In this document: positions 1 to 6,417 of the stretch, in pieces
Layout of the letters: each line of letters starts with the position of its first letter
Numbering within the stretch: the stretch's first letter is position 1
From: a virus
IMG/VR virus record: IMGVR_UViG_3300030116_004169
Location: 8,219-60,633 of that record
Direction: 5' to 3' (one strand)
Length of the DNA: 52,415 nucleotides
Made by a program: the position numbers and the translations under genes
The notes under the pieces: model-generated
Databases searched by the model: none
Told to the model about the DNA's origin: nothing
What the model saw: the letters and a program-made list of their open reading frames with translations, nothing else

Positions 1-48
1 AAGCCAGTCTATATCAGTGATTATTATTCTTGGTAATTATATTATACA

Positions 49-76
49 TAAAAAAAGGGGACTATGTAAGTCCCCC
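49..76 (-). terminator. Rho-independent terminator after the capsid gene
   Basis: Read on the minus strand, a perfect 7-bp stem GGGGACT/AGTCCCC (57-63 with 69-75) with a 5-base loop is followed by a run of Ts (A-run 49-56 on the plus strand). It lies 28 bp past the capsid stop codon and so should end the head operon. Bases 1-48 hold nothing I can recognise. Confidence 0.9.
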
Positions 77-103
77 TCTTTCAGTTTACATTGGAGAATG
101 TAC

Positions 104-1015
104 TTATGCTGCACCAGGTGAGCCAAATATACCTCTTGGGTCAGAAAATCCAAAAGAATATCTTTCTCTTGCCTTGAACCTTACATTACCAGTATCGAAG
201 TCACCTTCAATAGCAGTTTTGATTGGGCTTCTAACAAACATTTTCATGCCGTTAGGTGCATCGGTCATTATGAAAAAAGCATCAGTATCAGTTAAATAAT
301 GATTTACTCTATAACCTTGTGGGATCATTCCCATAGAAGCCATAGCATTAATATCGTTATCAGCTGTGCCGACTCTTTGTGGAGATCTTAAAATTCTCTC
401 AGCAGTAAATTGTAATTCTTTTGGAATTATTAATTTAACACCTTGCATAGCAATTTTAAGTCCTCTTTCATCTACGAAAGCTGCAATATCAATTAATGAT
501 TGCTCTAAAGAAGTTTCACTTAAGTCAGCTGCAGTTGATAATTCATTTCTGAAAGTACCACCATTAGCTAAAGGATGAGAGTCAGAACATAATTCTACGC
601 CATCACCACCTGCGAAACTTGAGTTAAAAGCATTGTTTAAAACATTAGCAGCTTTTACTTGCTTAGTATTTGACATTGATCTTGCTAAAGCTCTTGTATA
701 TCTTGCAGCTAATCTATCATAAAGATTATCCTCAATTGCTTCTTCAGTTATAGCAAATGCCATCGCAATAGTTTCGTGTGTGTATCTTGCTGTGAAAGAT
801 TCTGTTGCTTGGTCAAATGTTACACCAGAACCTTCTTCTTTAACAGGAGCACTTCCGAAACCTGATAACATTACCTCTTCTTCAAAAGCTCTGTCAGATG
901 CTTCAGATGCAAATATTTCAACATGCTCATTTTCGTATCTATTGTATTCTAAGCCAAAGAGAGCGTTTAAACCTGGCTCTAATTCTTTGACGAGTTGTGA
1001 TCTTGATATAGCCAT
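104..1015 (-). CDS. Major capsid protein
   Basis: 303 aa, probable main shell subunit. It carries no export signal or membrane segment. It has the acidic, aromatic pattern and the C-terminal stretch ending FKARERYSFGFSDPRG that I associate with HK97-fold / Mu gpT-like capsid proteins of marine podoviruses. Position agrees: last gene of the head operon, directly after the scaffold, two small head genes and a terminator-proximal stop. A GGGGG-type ribosome site precedes the ATG at 1015. The fold assignment is inferred from context and sequence style; no active site exists to confirm it. Confidence 0.85.
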   Translation of the reverse strand: MAISRSQLVKELEPGLNALFGLEYNRYENEHVEIFASEASDRAFEEEVMLSGFGSAPVKEEGSGVTFDQATESFTARYTHETIAMAFAITEEAIEDNLYDRLAARYTRALARSMSNTKQVKAANVLNNAFNSSFAGGDGVELCSDSHPLANGGTFRNELSTAADLSETSLEQSLIDIAAFVDERGLKIAMQGVKLIIPKELQFTAERILRSPQRVGTADNDINAMASMGMIPQGYRVNHYLTDTDAFFIMTDAPNGMKMFVRSPIKTAIEGDFDTGNVRFKARERYSFGFSDPRGIFGSPGAA

Positions 1016-1026
1016 AATTTACCCCC

Positions 1027-1614
1027 TTATACGCCAGTATCAGCATTATTATTTTGCTGATAGAAGTGGTTATTAATACGAACAACAATGTTAGCATTTG
1101 CATTGCCAGTATCTTCATTATTCACATCTTGTGAAATATCTACTGCCATTAGAGCATAACTAAACGATGTGCTCACCTCTGATACATCTAACTGTACTTT
1201 TGAGATACCAGTGTCAGTATTACCAGTCACGTTTGTTACTGAATAATTAGTAAACAAACCAGCTCTAGTAAAAGCTGCATCAGCATCAATTAAAAATAAA
1301 GTTTGTGGATCATCTATAACATTAGCAACAATATCATCAGCAGCGATGCTACCAGGATAGTAATTACTAAATGTTGGTTTTTTTGTTGTAGGATCAGTAT
1401 AGAAACATCCGTTAAACACACCTAAAACAGCTTGTCCGTTTCCAGCAGTATGTCTTTCGATGTCACCATCAGTTGCAGGTATCACTAAATCGCCTTGGAA
1501 AATTGCTGTTCCGTAGTTGTTTGATATAGTGTACCTATTCTGTTGGTTATTCCATGCATGTCCTCCAAGTGTCTTGTATGGTCTAAGACCAAATTTTTCA
1601 CTTACGTTTGCCAT
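1027..1614 (-). CDS. Putative capsid decoration / head-associated protein
   Basis: 195 aa, beta-rich, Asn/Thr-rich, without catalytic motifs. It ends with a low-complexity tail (QQNNNADTGV). It sits immediately upstream of the capsid gene with only 11 bp between, and has a perfect ribosome site (AAGGAGG, 6 bases before ATG), as expected of an abundant structural protein. Marine phages often carry a protein of this type next to the capsid gene. A decoration or cement role is inference; it could instead be a minor head protein. Confidence 0.6.
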   Translation of the reverse strand: MANVSEKFGLRPYKTLGGHAWNNQQNRYTISNNYGTAIFQGDLVIPATDGDIERHTAGNGQAVLGVFNGCFYTDPTTKKPTFSNYYPGSIAADDIVANVIDDPQTLFLIDADAAFTRAGLFTNYSVTNVTGNTDTGISKVQLDVSEVSTSFSYALMAVDISQDVNNEDTGNANANIVVRINNHFYQQNNNADTGV

Positions 1615-1672
1615 GTTTTACCTCCTTGTAAAAAAATAGGCTTGTTAAACAAATACGGCAGTTGTCTTTAGT

Positions 1673-2143
1673 CTAGGACTTACGACCACCACCAAAAGTT
1701 ACACGAGATTGTCTGTCAATATTGACAGGCATCTCTGGTCGTTGTTCCCTAAGAATATCGTTATCAACGGCTTTAACTTGGTCAGAAGTAATATTTTGAA
1801 AGTACTTCCTGCGTTGCTCGACCATTTCTTCAGGTATCCTTGCCAACACAAGGCCACCAACCCCTATTAACCCCTGATATTGTCCTTTATGAATTACTGG
1901 ATAATCGTGATCACCTAAAGTATTTTTAATTTCTTCGGCTCTTACAAAATCCCAACCTTCTCTGAGTTTTTTAGATACATTACCTGTATCCTCTTGACCC
2001 ATTACTTCGGTTCTAATCCATCTGTGTACAAATCCTTTCGGTGCAGGAGGTGCGTCCAGACTTGATGGAGGCGTCCAAGTTTTCGTTCTTTCTTTTCTTT
2101 CTTGCGACGCGCGTGAGGTTCTATTATTTTCTGCTTTTATCAT
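1673..2143 (-). CDS. Small head-module protein, function unknown
   Basis: 156 aa, basic N-terminus (RASQERKERTKTW) and a glycine-hydrophobic patch (LIGVGGLVLARIPEEM) near residue 95. It lies between scaffold and decoration genes, 4 bp after the scaffold stop, with an AAGGAG ribosome site. I recognise it only as a conserved neighbour of capsid genes in marine phages. Its place suggests a virion or assembly protein, but no motif supports a specific role. Confidence 0.6.
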   Translation of the reverse strand: MIKAENNRTSRASQERKERTKTWTPPSSLDAPPAPKGFVHRWIRTEVMGQEDTGNVSKKLREGWDFVRAEEIKNTLGDHDYPVIHKGQYQGLIGVGGLVLARIPEEMVEQRRKYFQNITSDQVKAVDNDILREQRPEMPVNIDRQSRVTFGGGRKS

Positions 2144-2147
2144 ATTT

Positions 2148-3050
2148 TTACTCCTTCACGTATTTAGCGTATTCTTCTAGTGGCACCCCTAATTTTTTTG
2201 CAATTGCTTGCTGTGACTTGGTGAGAGTCACTGTTCTGCGTCCTTCTTGTTTTCTTCCAGCTGAAGCAACAGTTTGAACGGGCTTCTTTTCACTAGCAAA
2301 TTTATGAGGAAAATTTTCCTGCATACTTTTGTCAATTTCATTATAGTACTCAGATGACTCTGGGTCAAACCCCTGTGTCACTAAATCTTCATGTATGGCA
2401 TAAGCTGCTGATGTCATAACTCTATCGTTACCAAACCATTCATTTTTTTGTGCCCAAGCTTCAGCAGCAGCTGAGGGTCTAGGGGCAGGTTGCTGTACCT
2501 GCTGAGTTTGTTGTTGAGGCTCTTGTTTTGTTTCTGCTTCAATCTCTGTTTTTTTGATTCTTGCTTTTTCTTTTTCTACTGCTAAACGAGTAAGCTCATC
2601 ATTAGCTTCCATAATTTTATCAGTGTTGTTGTCTTCTATCGCTGTTTTTAATTTTGCTTTTACTTGTTCTCTTTGTGCATCTACTCTTGCGTCAAACTCA
2701 TCAATATAAGTTTTTTCTTGTGCTTTTGAATTTTTTTCAAGACCAGCATATTTATTTTGTAAACCTTTTGCGTAATCTAAAGCAGCTTTTTCTCTTCTTT
2801 CAGCTTCCCTAAATTTCCTAGTAAGTTTATCAATTCTTTTTTGCACATTATCTGATACATCAGATAGGTTGTCTTTTTCAGTTTCTTCTTTTTCTACTAA
2901 TTTTGTTTTTGTTTCGTTTTTACTGTGATCAGTGTAACCTAAATCAACTTCAACTTGTTCAAGTTTTTCTTCTTTAGGTTGCTCTGGCACTGCTAGTTTT
3001 TGATCTTGTAAACCATCAGTGTCTAACTCTACATTTTCATTTACTGACAT
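2148..3050 (-). CDS. Scaffolding protein (probable)
   Basis: 300 aa, highly charged. It has an acidic N-terminal third, a long predicted coiled coil (about residues 65-170, rich in E, K, A), a Gln/Pro linker (about 175-195) and a compact basic C-terminus. This architecture and its place just upstream of the capsid genes are typical of phage scaffolds, which guide shell assembly through the C-terminal end and then leave. No protease domain is visible, so a separate or host protease would be needed if it is cleaved. Ribosome site AAGGAG, 5 bases from ATG. Confidence 0.75.
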   Translation of the reverse strand: MSVNENVELDTDGLQDQKLAVPEQPKEEKLEQVEVDLGYTDHSKNETKTKLVEKEETEKDNLSDVSDNVQKRIDKLTRKFREAERREKAALDYAKGLQNKYAGLEKNSKAQEKTYIDEFDARVDAQREQVKAKLKTAIEDNNTDKIMEANDELTRLAVEKEKARIKKTEIEAETKQEPQQQTQQVQQPAPRPSAAAEAWAQKNEWFGNDRVMTSAAYAIHEDLVTQGFDPESSEYYNEIDKSMQENFPHKFASEKKPVQTVASAGRKQEGRRTVTLTKSQQAIAKKLGVPLEEYAKYVKE

Positions 3051-3059
3051 AATTACTCC

Positions 3060-3476
3060 TTAGAATAATGCGAGGATGTCCTCGGGTTTAGCAATAGTAC
3101 CGATAATTTCATCATCATTTAATATACGATGTTCTCCGTACTTAGTTTTAAATCGAGCTCCAGAATATCGTCCATAGACAACAAACTGTCCCTCTTTACA
3201 CCAAGGTCCTGTTGGAAACTTATCTTTATCTTTGTAACATAGATCACCCATTTTAATAACTAAACCAACTACAGTAGTCATTTGTATGTTATCTCTTGTT
3301 GTATCAGATATGTATACACCACCTTCAGTTTTTTCTTTACCCTCATAAGGCCTTACTAAAAGTCTGTATCCAACTGGTTTTGGTATTATTTTTAGATATT
3401 CCTCAGTTTCTTTTGGTCCCTTCGGAACTTGAACGTCATTTTTTTGATAACGTTTTGGCTTGATTAAAGTCGTCAT
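3060..3476 (-). CDS. GroES-like co-chaperonin (Cpn10 family)
   Basis: 138 aa. Residues about 30-138 match a GroES barrel: entry strand 'PVGYRLLVRPYEGKEKTEGGVYISD' pattern (KTEGGV is the diagnostic start of the mobile loop), then VVGLVIKMG, the GQFVVYGRYSG strand and a C-terminal DDEIIGTI strand. An N-terminal extension of about 30 basic residues is unusual; host GroES is about 95 aa. Phage co-chaperonins such as T4 gp31 replace host GroES so that GroEL can fold a large capsid protein; the location directly before scaffold and capsid fits this. Ribosome site GAGG, 7 bases before ATG. Confidence 0.88.
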   Translation of the reverse strand: MTTLIKPKRYQKNDVQVPKGPKETEEYLKIIPKPVGYRLLVRPYEGKEKTEGGVYISDTTRDNIQMTTVVGLVIKMGDLCYKDKDKFPTGPWCKEGQFVVYGRYSGARFKTKYGEHRILNDDEIIGTIAKPEDILALF

Positions 3477-3660
3477 ATACTTCCTCTCTATTTTGCAGGT
3501 CTGTTAGATCCTGAAGCAACGCTTCTAATGCGTTGAGCTTACCTCTAGCATAGAGTAATTGTTCTTGGTTGTCTATACCATAACAGAGATGTTCTTTAAC
3601 ACTATCTATTTCTTTTCGTATATGCTTTCTTATTATTTGTAATGTATCAATATCATTCAT
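3436..3660 (-). CDS. Small helical protein, unknown
   Basis: 74 aa, mostly charged helix (residues 8-60). Its start overlaps the methyltransferase stop (ATGAATGA) and its end overlaps the GroES gene by 41 bp, so it is translated as part of the same run. A similar small protein occurs in other phages between DNA-modification and head genes as I recall, but the function is unknown. Confidence 0.6.
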   Translation of the reverse strand: MNDIDTLQIIRKHIRKEIDSVKEHLCYGIDNQEQLLYARGKLNALEALLQDLTDLQNREEVYDDFNQAKTLSKK

Positions 3661-4762
3661 TTTCTGCTTCCTTAATTGCTAGTCCCAGCTGTCTTACGAT
3701 TTGTGGTACAATAGAATTACCTAAAGCTTTTATTCGCTTGGCTCTATCTTTGTCCACCCCATAGGATACCCCATTAGGAACTCCACAAACTCTGGATTGA
3801 GTTTGCCACCAAGTTTCTCTGGCTCCTTTTGTTTTTTCTCTATTGCAATCTTCTCCCCCAAAGTTGGTTGTCTCCCTTTCTGAACTGACGGAGGAACTGA
3901 CATCACTGAATCTTTGTAATCCCTGGACCTTGGAGTCGGATAAGTTTGTACTGCGTCCCTCAACTTCACTCCCCATCTCTCGCCTTTCTTGTTCTCTCGA
4001 TAAAAATGACCATTCTTTATTTTCACATCCTTGACTGCTCCCCCCTCTATATCGGCGGCTCTTGGTGTTGGGTACATTTTTATCATCTCTGATAAATAGC
4101 CTGTCTTCCTGTTTGTCGCTGCTCTCGAAGGTCTCATTCCCTTTCGATCTATGTGATCCATTGTTGTTGGTGTCGGAAATAAAACTTGATCTGCTAATGC
4201 TATCGAGCCTCTTTTGATCCTGTGCTGATTGCCTCCTATATTGTTCGGTCCTATCCTTGCATCTTGCGTTGTTGGAGTTTGAAGCCAATATCCAGACTCT
4301 TTTTCTTTGATGCCAAGCACCGATGCCTGAAGCTGGAATAACGAAACATTGGACTTGGAAACCTTCACCTTCCAAGTCGTCTTGCACCTGTCTGAGAACC
4401 ATGCCGTTTTCGATGTTAATAATTCCTTGCACATTTTCTCCAATAACCCATCTTGGTTTGACTTGTTTAATAACATCAAACATTTCATTCCAGAGCCATC
4501 GGTCGTCACTTCTGCCCTTTTGTAATCCTGCTTGACTGAACGCTTGGCAGGGAAAGCCTCCAGAAACGACATCTGCTTGTATTCTTGTGTCATGTAAACT
4601 CCTTACATCATTATATATTGAAATATTAGGCCAATTCTTTTTCAAAACTTGTTTGCAAAAATCATCTTTTTCACAAAAAGCTACAGTTTCAAAAAAACCC
4701 GTTGACTCTAACCCTAGGCTAAAACCACCTATACCTGAAAATAAATCTAATACTTTTAACAC
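3653..4762 (-). CDS. DNA (cytosine-5) methyltransferase
   Basis: 369 aa, SAM-dependent enzyme that methylates C5 of cytosine in DNA. Seen motifs: I (DLFSGIGGFSLGLE, residues 6-19), IV with catalytic Cys72 (GGFPCQAFS), VI (ENV, 109-111), VIII (QRKRVW, about 152-157) and X (GNSIVPQ, near 350). The span about 160-330 is low-complexity (Ser/Arg/Asn-rich, repeated D-T/S-N/K units) and replaces a normal target-recognition domain; this is the part that also encodes a second protein in the +1 frame. Start is GTG at 4762 with AAGGA 6 bases upstream. Probable role: protection from host restriction. Confidence 0.9.
   Translation of the reverse strand: MLKVLDLFSGIGGFSLGLESTGFFETVAFCEKDDFCKQVLKKNWPNISIYNDVRSLHDTRIQADVVSGGFPCQAFSQAGLQKGRSDDRWLWNEMFDVIKQVKPRWVIGENVQGIINIENGMVLRQVQDDLEGEGFQVQCFVIPASGIGAWHQRKRVWILASNSNNARCKDRTEQYRRQSAQDQKRLDSISRSSFISDTNNNGSHRSKGNETFESSDKQEDRLFIRDDKNVPNTKSRRYRGGSSQGCENKEWSFLSREQERREMGSEVEGRSTNLSDSKVQGLQRFSDVSSSVSSERETTNFGGEDCNREKTKGARETWWQTQSRVCGVPNGVSYGVDKDRAKRIKALGNSIVPQIVRQLGLAIKEAENE
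3730..4593 (-). CDS. Overprinted gene inside the cytosine methyltransferase (+1 frame)
   Basis: 287 codons open in the +1 frame relative to the methyltransferase, covering its residues 57-344. It has its own ATG with AAGGAG 5 bases upstream. The product has four repeated TP(T/R)xxD units (residues 106-111, 141-146, 176-181, 220-225), a W-K...F-L-x-x-S segment (74-91) and a closing block with LNPEFVEFLMGYPMGWT (265-281). I recall the same pattern (PTPTAxD repeats and LNPxFVEWLMGFPxGWT) from proteins found beside cytosine methyltransferases in many phages, so this is unlikely to be a shadow. No catalytic motif is recognised. It may act as a specificity or partner subunit, which is inference. 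Confidence 0.72.
   Translation of the reverse strand: MTQEYKQMSFLEAFPAKRSVKQDYKRAEVTTDGSGMKCLMLLNKSNQDGLLEKMCKELLTSKTAWFSDRCKTTWKVKVSKSNVSLFQLQASVLGIKEKESGYWLQTPTTQDARIGPNNIGGNQHRIKRGSIALADQVLFPTPTTMDHIDRKGMRPSRAATNRKTGYLSEMIKMYPTPRAADIEGGAVKDVKIKNGHFYRENKKGERWGVKLRDAVQTYPTPRSRDYKDSVMSVPPSVQKGRQPTLGEKIAIEKKQKEPEKLGGKLNPEFVEFLMGYPMGWTKIEPSE
4599..4604 (-). promoter_or_regulatory. Internal Shine-Dalgarno for the overprinted gene
   Basis: AAGGAG on the minus strand, 5 bases before the internal ATG at 4593. It lies within methyltransferase codons 53-55 (V-R-S), where the codons used (GTA AGG AGT) include AGG, as needed to create the site. Confidence 0.75.
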
Positions 4763-4774
4763 TACCCATCCTTT

Positions 4775-4897
4775 TTATCTTATTCTAACACAAGACTTAG
4801 GACCTAATTTTTTCCTATGTCTTCTACCAATTGGATAGTATCTTCTTTTTGTTTTTTTTACAACAGATTTTTCTACTTTGTGAAATCTTTTAACCAT
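4775..4897 (-). CDS. Tiny very basic protein (40 aa)
   Basis: ATG overlaps the stop of the upstream membrane-protein gene by one base (TAATG), suggesting coupled translation; it stops 12 bp before the methyltransferase start. The product is about 45% Lys/Arg/His, with KKTKRRYYPIGRRHRKKLG as its core, resembling nucleic-acid-binding tails of ribosomal proteins. Function unknown; DNA or RNA binding is inferred from charge only. Confidence 0.55.
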   Translation of the reverse strand: MVKRFHKVEKSVVKKTKRRYYPIGRRHRKKLGPKSCVRIR

Positions 4898-5103
4898 TAC
4901 AATCTTAGAGTAAAAGTTCTAAAAAACCATCTCCACAAAGCAGACCTAATTATTGAAACTACTGTAAAAGCTAAAGCTATGCCTAAGCTATCATAAAAGG
5001 AGGGATACAAATCAAATAAAGGAAAAATTAATATTTGTATTACTATAGCCAGTAAAAAACCACTACCTACATCTATAATGCTATGTATAATATCTTTTTT
5101 CAT
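4897..5103 (-). CDS. Two-helix membrane protein, DUF7220-like
   Basis: 68 aa with two hydrophobic helices (about residues 11-30 and 39-55) split by a FPLFDLYPSFYDSLG turn, and a basic aromatic C-terminus (RSALWRWFFRTF). The pattern FPLF...S....A..FT..S..R....R..F matches the small phage family I know as DUF7220. It overlaps the holin stop by 4 bp (ATGA) and probably acts with it at the inner membrane, but the role in lysis is inference. Confidence 0.7.
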   Translation of the reverse strand: MKKDIIHSIIDVGSGFLLAIVIQILIFPLFDLYPSFYDSLGIALAFTVVSIIRSALWRWFFRTFTLRL

Positions 5104-5510
5104 TTTTTCATATTTTCTCTAGCGATACCTTTTGACTTCTCGAAGGATCTCATGGCTCCGAGTCCTAAGAGGCTCATAACTAACGTGACGAGCCCCTCCA
5201 TTTCAAGATTTAGTGGAACGAAATCAGGGTTAAAAAGAACAGCTACATAAGTTACAATCGGCTGAATGAAAAACTGCCATAACAGCCCTAAGCAGCAAAC
5301 CCACATTATTGCAGGACGGGCTCCTGACACAAATATACTAGGATGTTTAGCTTGTTCCTTGTTAATATCTATTTGACCTTTTGCTAATTCGTGAGCATGT
5401 TCCTCTGCCATACTTGCTAGCTTTGAAGCCAGCTCAGCTTTTTTAGCTTTGTTATCAATGTACTTACCAACTAATTTAGTTGCTGGTCCTATCAAACTAA
5501 GTAGCGCCAT
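5100..5510 (-). CDS. Holin (3-TM / gene-transfer-agent type)
   Basis: 136 aa from the ATG at 5510, chosen because AGGAG lies 8 bases upstream; a longer frame reaches 5576 but has no ribosome site. An N-terminal amphipathic/charged helix (about 1-58) is followed by GARPAIMWVCCLGLLWQFFIQP and a last membrane helix (about 103-121) ending GLGAMRSFEKSKG. The signature RP-x-x-x-W-V ... LLGLGAxRSxEKxKG is that of the phage holin family used by gene transfer agents. It should form the membrane lesion that times lysis. No endolysin is found next to it. Confidence 0.85.
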   Translation of the reverse strand: MALLSLIGPATKLVGKYIDNKAKKAELASKLASMAEEHAHELAKGQIDINKEQAKHPSIFVSGARPAIMWVCCLGLLWQFFIQPIVTYVAVLFNPDFVPLNLEMEGLVTLVMSLLGLGAMRSFEKSKGIARENMKK

Positions 5511-5649
5511 TATTTTTCTCCTTTTGAAATCTGTCCCAATGTATTTGACAGTAAAATTTAAAGTTGTGGTATTCAACAGCAGGATTGTTGCAAAAAGAAC
5601 ATTTTCTTTTAGCTATCGCAAACTTCCACGCTCTATCAAATATTCCCAT
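5497..5649 (-). CDS. Small zinc-finger protein (50 aa)
   Basis: Starts at ATG 5649 inside the end of the methyltransferase-like gene and stops 14 bp inside the holin gene. The product holds a CX2C-X13-CX2H array (CSFC ... CQIH), a likely zinc-binding treble-clef or ribbon. The upstream ribosome site (AAGAGA) is weak. The Cys/His spacing and tight fit between genes support it; the function is unknown. Confidence 0.6.
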   Translation of the reverse strand: MGIFDRAWKFAIAKRKCSFCNNPAVEYHNFKFYCQIHWDRFQKEKNNGAT

Positions 5650-6241
5650 CTGTTCTCTTAAAAATTAATTTTCTTTCGCCTTCTCGCACTCTTTGAAACC
5701 CTAATTTTTCTAAAGACCAATCTATTGTTTTAGTATTATAAGTTTTATGATCGTCTAAAATAATTAAGCTTTCATTTTCCATATGTCTCATAAAAAAATT
5801 TACCTCATCATTAACTGCGTTAGTAGTGTGAGGTCCATCTAAATGCACAACAGAATATGTATCCTTCATATATACTTGCCCATCTATACTTATAGGATAA
5901 CCACGTTTCATTGTCTCAAAAAAATAAGTATCTGGAAACTCAAAGAAAGCAAACTCTTTATACTTAACTAAATCATACAAAGTTTCTATTTTCATACTAT
6001 CTGTGTAATCTGCTGTGTATGGAGGTCTGTCATCATAGTGTTTGTAATTTAAGTTACCATACGGATCGACTGCTATGTGTCTATAATATTCTGAACCTTT
6101 AGCAATCACAGCATCCATAATTGTTTGAGAACCTAGTCCTCTGCGTAACCCTATCTCACAAGTTAATACAACAGGAGGTAAATTTAACTTTTGTATTTCC
6201 TCTGTTATAAATTCGTATTCTGTTGAATCACCAGCTATCAC
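5636..6241 (-). CDS. Class I SAM methyltransferase-like protein
   Basis: 201 aa. A Rossmann-like core is visible: motif I (VVLTCEIGLRRGLGS, residues 24-38), an acidic second strand (HIAVDPYG), then SVVHLDGPHTT and NESLIILDDHKTYN, the D-x-x-H/ D-D-H pattern of the methyltransferase-24 / cephalosporin-hydroxylase-like group. GTG start overlaps the upstream stop (GTGA). The substrate is unknown; small molecules or sugars are common in this group. The adjacent genes are portal and holin, which gives no clue. Confidence 0.7.
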   Translation of the reverse strand: MIAGDSTEYEFITEEIQKLNLPPVVLTCEIGLRRGLGSQTIMDAVIAKGSEYYRHIAVDPYGNLNYKHYDDRPPYTADYTDSMKIETLYDLVKYKEFAFFEFPDTYFFETMKRGYPISIDGQVYMKDTYSVVHLDGPHTTNAVNDEVNFFMRHMENESLIILDDHKTYNTKTIDWSLEKLGFQRVREGERKLIFKRTDGNI

Positions 6242-6417
6242 TTAACACCAATAAATTTTTTGCCTTTTACTTGTATATCTTTAATACCTTGAATATCACT
6301 TTTTACACCATTTTCACGATGAGGGCAACCTATATTTGATAAAGCTCCTATTTTCAAACCTTGTGGTAAAGGTCCTTTCTTTGGTGGTGGTCCTGATTTT
6401 TTACCCTTTTGGTTCAT
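6238..6417 (-). CDS. Conserved small Pro/Gly/Lys-rich phage protein
   Basis: 59 aa from ATG 6417 (GAAGAGA upstream), overlapping the portal stop by 17 bp. Contains GPPPKKGP, an IGCPHRENG segment and IQVKGKKFIGVK at the end. I recall near-identical short proteins following portal genes in marine podoviruses. Function unknown; the conserved C-P-H-R could bind metal, but one Cys is too little to claim it. Confidence 0.65.
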   Translation of the reverse strand: MNQKGKKSGPPPKKGPLPQGLKIGALSNIGCPHRENGVKSDIQGIKDIQVKGKKFIGVK

